Source: Flavobacteriales bacterium
GTDB taxonomy: Bacteria > Bacteroidota > Bacteroidia > Flavobacteriales_E > Vicingaceae
Length of the DNA stretch: 36,651 nt
NCBI GenBank assembly: GCA_029262875.1
Contig: JAJCYO010000079.1
Location: 1 to 36,651 of the forward strand
Reading direction: 5' to 3'
Shown here: positions 33,048 through 36,651 of the stretch, piece after piece
How positions within the stretch are numbered: position 1 is the first letter of the stretch
Layout of the letters: every line of letters begins with the position of its first letter
Program-made: the position numbers and the translations under genes
The notes under the pieces: generated by a model
Seen by the model: the letters and a program-made list of their open reading frames with translations, nothing else
Database searches by the model: none
What the model was told of the DNA's origin: nothing

Positions 33048-33560
33048 TTATTGGATGGCTGTCAGGATTTTTTTTCCTCGACTTTTTACACCCGAACTTG
33101 CATTTGGCATTAAGGACTCAAGGCTGGCTCTTAATTCAGGAATAATATCTGGATATTTTTTAGATAAATTATAAATAACAGTCATGCTAAATGCTTTTAC
33201 AGCAATTGGCTCATCAGATGAGTTTAATAATTTAAAGCTTACGTCTAAAACCTTTCCTTGGTGTTTTTCTGGAATTTCAACAAATTGAAATGCACGCAAA
33301 ATATTTCTATTGATGGCATCATGTTTATTTGGTTGGTTCAATAAGTCAATTAATAAATCATAATACTTCAATAACAATTCAGGGTGCTTTTGAGCAACAA
33401 ATGACATTGGCCATGCAGCACGTTGTGTAATTTGAACGGGTCCTTCAATAAAACACTTCATTAATTCGTCCATTTTTTTTGAGGACTTGCAGATGGCATT
33501 CACTATTTCGGTGGTGGTTGTTTTAGAATGGCCTTGCTCTAATTTTTCCCTAAAATTCAT
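33048..33560 (-). CDS. HEAT-repeat-like protein
   Basis: 170 aa, all-helical, no signal peptide. Successive helix pairs (AAWPMSFVAQKHPELLLKYY, NRNILRAFQFVEI, AVKAFSMTVIYNLSKKYPDI, ELRASLESLM) are spaced like HEAT/ARM repeats. Similar short Bacteroidota proteins are conserved but uncharacterised. The role is probably protein binding in the cytoplasm. Monocistronic, 79 bases upstream of bshA on the same strand. Confidence 0.65.
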   Translation of the reverse strand: MNFREKLEQGHSKTTTTEIVNAICKSSKKMDELMKCFIEGPVQITQRAAWPMSFVAQKHPELLLKYYDLLIDLLNQPNKHDAINRNILRAFQFVEIPEKHQGKVLDVSFKLLNSSDEPIAVKAFSMTVIYNLSKKYPDIIPELRASLESLMPNASSGVKSRGKKILTAIQ

Positions 33561-33611
33561 AATGTAAAATTATGGAATAATATCTTGAAACGATTTTACG
33601 TTATTTTATCG

Positions 33612-33619
33612 TAAATTTG
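33612..33619 (+). promoter_or_regulatory. -7 box (TAAATTTG) of the 33637 gene
   Basis: Exact TAnnTTTG. A TTG at 33585-33587 is 24 bases upstream, slightly wide for a -33 box. The leader would be about 12 bases. Confidence 0.5.
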
Positions 33620-33636
33620 AACCAATACCTAATTTT

Positions 33637-33939
33637 ATGGAAGCTCCAAAAATACCATCTATGTTTGGTTTCAGGTCTAAAAAGCCTGATCAGTTTTATT
33701 TTGAACCTCGCTATTATGATGAGCGAAAAGAAAAAATGAAAAAACGATATGAGCAAATTGGTAGAGAAGTAAATAATAATCCGTCTTATGAAAAATCTCA
33801 CACGGAAGATTTCAAATCTACTATAAGAGAAAATTGGGGGAACAGTTATAGTAGAACTAGAGCTGGAAATAACATGAACAAAAGAGTGATTATTTACATT
33901 ATAGCACTTTTGGCCTTAGCTTATTTTATTCTTTTTTAA
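33637..33939 (+). CDS. Small tail-anchored protein conserved in Bacteroidota
   Basis: 100 aa. The N-terminal half is basic with FEPRYYDERKEKMKKRYEQI, a motif of a conserved small Bacteroidota family of unknown role. The C-terminus is a single hydrophobic helix (about 82-100, VIIYIIALLALAYFILF) after a basic NKR, fitting a tail-anchored inner-membrane protein facing the cytoplasm. Its stop is 3 bases from the convergent RemB-like gene. Confidence 0.7.
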   Translation: MEAPKIPSMFGFRSKKPDQFYFEPRYYDERKEKMKKRYEQIGREVNNNPSYEKSHTEDFKSTIRENWGNSYSRTRAGNNMNKRVIIYIIALLALAYFILF

Positions 33940-33942
33940 GTA

Positions 33943-35556
33943 CTAAAAATCAAAATAGCGATTGGTTATTGCTGTTTTTATTCCTATAAAAAACATGTTT
34001 GTTGAAGAGTTCTCAATGTTGTTTTTATAGCTTCGATTGGTTACACCAACTTGAAAAAGAAATTGTGATTTAGGGTTAATCACATAAGAAATTTTTAATG
34101 TACTGTTAATAATATCAGTCGTTAATCCTTGAGTAGTATTGTACCCATAATCGACACGATTTCCATTAGCATCTGTTGCTCGATTGTCATTTGGAATGTA
34201 AATATTTTGACCAACACTTGTTGTACTGTTAGTATCAAATCCCACTTTTGCAATTGTTGACATTGCTTCAAAAACCCATCTTTTTTTATGATAAGTTAAA
34301 CCTGCTAATGCTTCATTGAAATTAGCTCCTAAAGGGTGTGCTAATGGTGAATTAAAATGAGCATAATTTTGTAACGTACTAATGCTCGTAGGGTTGTAAC
34401 TATGCGTGTAGGTAAAAGGCCGAACCATATTATACTCTAATTGTAATCTTAAATTTTTTATCCATAAAAAATCGTAAGACTTTAACCCAAACTGATAGCC
34501 ATATTTATTCGCCCACCAACCTGTCCCAGCTTTTAATTCATTCAGTTTAAATTCATCTAAAATTAATTGTCCATATAAAATATTCTTTTTCCTTATTTTA
34601 AATTTCATGCTACCACCCAATAAAGCATTGTCTGCAGAACCTTGTGAGTATTCAGCTGGACGCAAAAAGATAACAGGATTGAAATAGTTAATGTCATAAC
34701 CTCTGTAAAAATTATCTTCTTGTGATTGCCAGATAATACTCTCAAACAACCCAATGTTCCACCATTTGGCAACATTCAAGCTTAGGTAATGGGCAGTAGA
34801 TAATTTTTGAAAATAATTTTTAATGTTACCATCAGAACCCCTAATGTCTTGATAATTGGTATACAGCGCCATGTATTTTAATTTCCATATGTTAGCTGTA
34901 ACTTTTAAGTAGGGATAACTGTTTGCATTGTCAGATAAAAATAAAGAACGGTACCCATCCCCGATAAAATTTTTGCCATAACCCAATTGGAAAGTGAAAT
35001 TTTTGTCAGCCGTAAAAGTAATGTTCCCCTGCCCATAAAATGCCTGTCCATCTTTAGTATAGCCATAACCAGGGCTAATATTTTTATTTTGAACTAATGA
35101 GTCTACAAATGAGGGGTATTTAGAATGGTCTGACAAAAAAACGAGTTGCGTACTCCATTTTTTACCGATACTACCATTTAAATTCAATCCAAAGGATAAT
35201 TCCGATAGGTTTTGCGATATGAGTTCATTTTTTTCCATCATGAACCCAGTGTTAAGAATCGGAGAAAGTTCTAATGCTATGCTCTTTTCATGAGGAGTGA
35301 TACCCCCATAATTAAATAGAGCTGAAACAAAATTTGATTCCGTAGTAAGGTCTAATGAAGTCATTATTGAATCATAATTACTCACTTCGTTTTTTGCAAA
35401 AGGCCTGATGCTTGTGTGAAAATTTTCTAATGTATCAACATTTTGGTTGAATAAAGATGAAAATGTTCGTTCATTCGTAATGTTAAAATTTTGAGCGTTC
35501 ACATTAAATGTCAACACAAGTAATAAAAAAGATATGACAACTAATTTTCTATTCAC
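33943..35556 (-). CDS. RemB-like outer-membrane barrel protein
   Basis: 537 aa. Signal peptide ends at about residue 21 (NVNAQ). The opening segment NFHTSIRPF and later barrel strands (FTFQLGYGKNFIGDGYRSLFLSDN, YFNPVIFLRPAEYSQGSADNALLGGS) match my memory of RemB/capsule-assembly Wzi-like proteins of gliding Flavobacteriia. It ends in an aromatic residue (YFDF), as barrel proteins do. It overlaps the upstream phosphoglycosyltransferase gene by 8 bases, so the two are co-expressed, suggesting a role in surface polysaccharide or adhesion. It could also be another porin-like protein. Confidence 0.6.
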   Translation of the reverse strand: MNRKLVVISFLLLVLTFNVNAQNFNITNERTFSSLFNQNVDTLENFHTSIRPFAKNEVSNYDSIMTSLDLTTESNFVSALFNYGGITPHEKSIALELSPILNTGFMMEKNELISQNLSELSFGLNLNGSIGKKWSTQLVFLSDHSKYPSFVDSLVQNKNISPGYGYTKDGQAFYGQGNITFTADKNFTFQLGYGKNFIGDGYRSLFLSDNANSYPYLKVTANIWKLKYMALYTNYQDIRGSDGNIKNYFQKLSTAHYLSLNVAKWWNIGLFESIIWQSQEDNFYRGYDINYFNPVIFLRPAEYSQGSADNALLGGSMKFKIRKKNILYGQLILDEFKLNELKAGTGWWANKYGYQFGLKSYDFLWIKNLRLQLEYNMVRPFTYTHSYNPTSISTLQNYAHFNSPLAHPLGANFNEALAGLTYHKKRWVFEAMSTIAKVGFDTNSTTSVGQNIYIPNDNRATDANGNRVDYGYNTTQGLTTDIINSTLKISYVINPKSQFLFQVGVTNRSYKNNIENSSTNMFFIGIKTAITNRYFDF

Positions 35557-36595
35557 CTTTTTTAGGTTTAATTAAAAATGGAATCTGAATAATCAAAATA
35601 ACACTAACCATTATGACAACAAAAGAATAGCTTGGATCGAAACGCTGAGCAAAAACACAAGCCCCTATTATTAGCAAGTTAAATAAATATATAATGATTA
35701 CCGTTTGTTTATGGGACAATCCCAAATCGATCAAACGGTGATGTATGTGGTTTCTATCTGCTGTAAATGGAGAAACTCCTTTTACTGCCCTCAAGGTAAA
35801 AACTCTCATGGTATCAATTAAAGGGTATACTAAAATGGACATCGATAGAATAGGCTTCGAAATATTATTGATGATATGTGGTAATTCTTGAGCCTCATAT
35901 TCTACCAATTCAATTGCCATTACAGCAATTAAAAATCCTATGGTTAGCGAACCTGAATCACCCATAAAGATTTTGGCTGGATTAAAATTAAACCTTAAAA
36001 ACCCGAGTAAACCACCAGCAAGAGAAAATGATAATACCGCATAAGTCCAATCACCTGCATAATAAAACCAAAAACCAAAAACAGTAGAAGCAATTAACCC
36101 AACTCCAGCAGCTAAACCGTCAACCCCATCTATTAAATTAAAAGCATTAATTACGACAATGTAGGTAAATACGGTTAACATAATTCCCGTCCATTCTGGT
36201 ATTTCCCTGACCCCAAACAAACCATGTAAACTAGTTAGTTTAACTTCAGCCATAAAGACCATTATAAAGGCAACTATGATATGGGCGGCTAATTTTTTTA
36301 CGGGGGCGGTACCAATGATATCATCCTTCATTCCAACAAAAAACATGATAAGTAAAGAAGGGACTAAATATTTTATTACGCCCATTTCATTAATAGGTAG
36401 CCACAATAAGAAGGAAAAAAGTGTTCCAGCAAAAATCATCATACCACCCATCAGAGGAACCTTTCGGGTATGAATTTTTCTGTCATCAGATGGGTCATCA
36501 AACAAATGTTTGAGTTTCGCAATTTTTATAAATGATGGTGTCGAAAGCAACACAATTATAAAAGAGGTTAATATGGGAAGAATTAGTTCTTGCAT
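35549..36595 (-). CDS. WecA/MraY-type polyprenyl-phosphate phosphoglycosyltransferase
   Basis: 348 aa polytopic inner-membrane enzyme, about 10-11 helices. It transfers a sugar phosphate (probably GlcNAc-1-P) from UDP-sugar to undecaprenyl phosphate, starting surface-glycan synthesis. Motifs are DDRKIHTRKVPLMGG, the acidic pair D91/D92 in GMKDDIIG, NAFNLIDGVDGLA with D156 and D159, FMGDSGS with D213, and HIHHRL (H283-H286), which points to WecA-type over MraY. It uses the carrier made by uppS. The ATG is at 36595, and the window ends 56 bases upstream. Confidence 0.9.
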   Translation of the reverse strand: MQELILPILTSFIIVLLSTPSFIKIAKLKHLFDDPSDDRKIHTRKVPLMGGMMIFAGTLFSFLLWLPINEMGVIKYLVPSLLIMFFVGMKDDIIGTAPVKKLAAHIIVAFIMVFMAEVKLTSLHGLFGVREIPEWTGIMLTVFTYIVVINAFNLIDGVDGLAAGVGLIASTVFGFWFYYAGDWTYAVLSFSLAGGLLGFLRFNFNPAKIFMGDSGSLTIGFLIAVMAIELVEYEAQELPHIINNISKPILSMSILVYPLIDTMRVFTLRAVKGVSPFTADRNHIHHRLIDLGLSHKQTVIIIYLFNLLIIGACVFAQRFDPSYSFVVIMVSVILIIQIPFLIKPKKGE

Positions 36596-36651
36596 AATTA
36601 TTTAAAAGTCATCATATAAATTTCTTAGCGATGTCCTAAAGCCAAAATAAA

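Noticed and set aside
1-36651. CRISPR array, restriction-modification or known toxin-antitoxin system
   Set aside because: No regularly spaced repeats, Cas-like, methyltransferase or endonuclease motifs seen. The XRE gene alone is not enough to claim a toxin-antitoxin pair.

Overview
The window is a piece of a Bacteroidota chromosome, most likely order Flavobacteriales. Several things point there. The DNA is AT-rich, and several genes are preceded by the phylum's -7 promoter box TAnnTTTG. There is a bamA/OmpH/uppS/DUF6089 (PorG-like) block as in T9SS-bearing Bacteroidota, a bacillithiol gene (bshA), a secreted protein with a T9SS-like C-terminal domain, and a RemB-like outer-membrane protein. 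Several lipoproteins and small conserved Bacteroidota hypotheticals are also present.

Layout. (1) 1-885: a gene-poor stretch with IS21-like end repeats, two doubtful ORFs, a bidirectional terminator and the 3' half of a minus-strand tRNA with anticodon CAU (852-925). (2) 886-9161: an integrative element of about 8.2 kb, bounded by a 98-bp direct repeat with one mismatch. The repeat is unusual because it covers the 5' half of the tRNA from the anticodon loop, plus the tRNA promoter up to its -33 box. The element encodes a tyrosine integrase just inside the left repeat, a minus-strand cassette of small envelope proteins, a winged-helix-like small protein, and a 514-residue protein carrying motifs A, B and C of the PolA/T7-RNA-polymerase superfamily (TV-Pol-like). 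It also carries an XRE regulator, tiny hydrophobic proteins (one apparently broken), a zinc-ribbon protein, and a structured gene-free right end with inverted repeats and an integrase arm-type site. No relaxase, mating-pore or phage structural gene is visible. (3) 9195-11513: an operon of HAD phosphatase, mtnA and a class II aldolase, probably for methylthioribose or deoxyribose salvage. (4) 11506-14443: methylmalonyl-CoA epimerase, a secreted protein and asnS. (5) 14495-19642: metH behind a complete SAM-I riboswitch with an overlapping antiterminator and terminator, then an OmpA-family protein whose promoter implies an almost leaderless mRNA. (6) 19608-21681: tsaB, two small lipoprotein genes and pdxJ. 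(7) 21749-31847: CBS protein, an extra Omp85 protein, nadK, two DUF6089 barrels, uppS, bamA, two OmpH/Skp chaperones and murI. This is an envelope-biogenesis block. (8) 31844-36595: bshA, a HEAT-like protein, a small tail-anchored protein, a RemB-like barrel and a WecA/MraY-type phosphoglycosyltransferase.

The most interesting part is the integrative element. It combines a divergent single-subunit polymerase gene with a tRNA integration geometry that swaps the 5' half and promoter of the tRNA rather than its 3' end. All functional calls are made by reading motifs. No database search was run.
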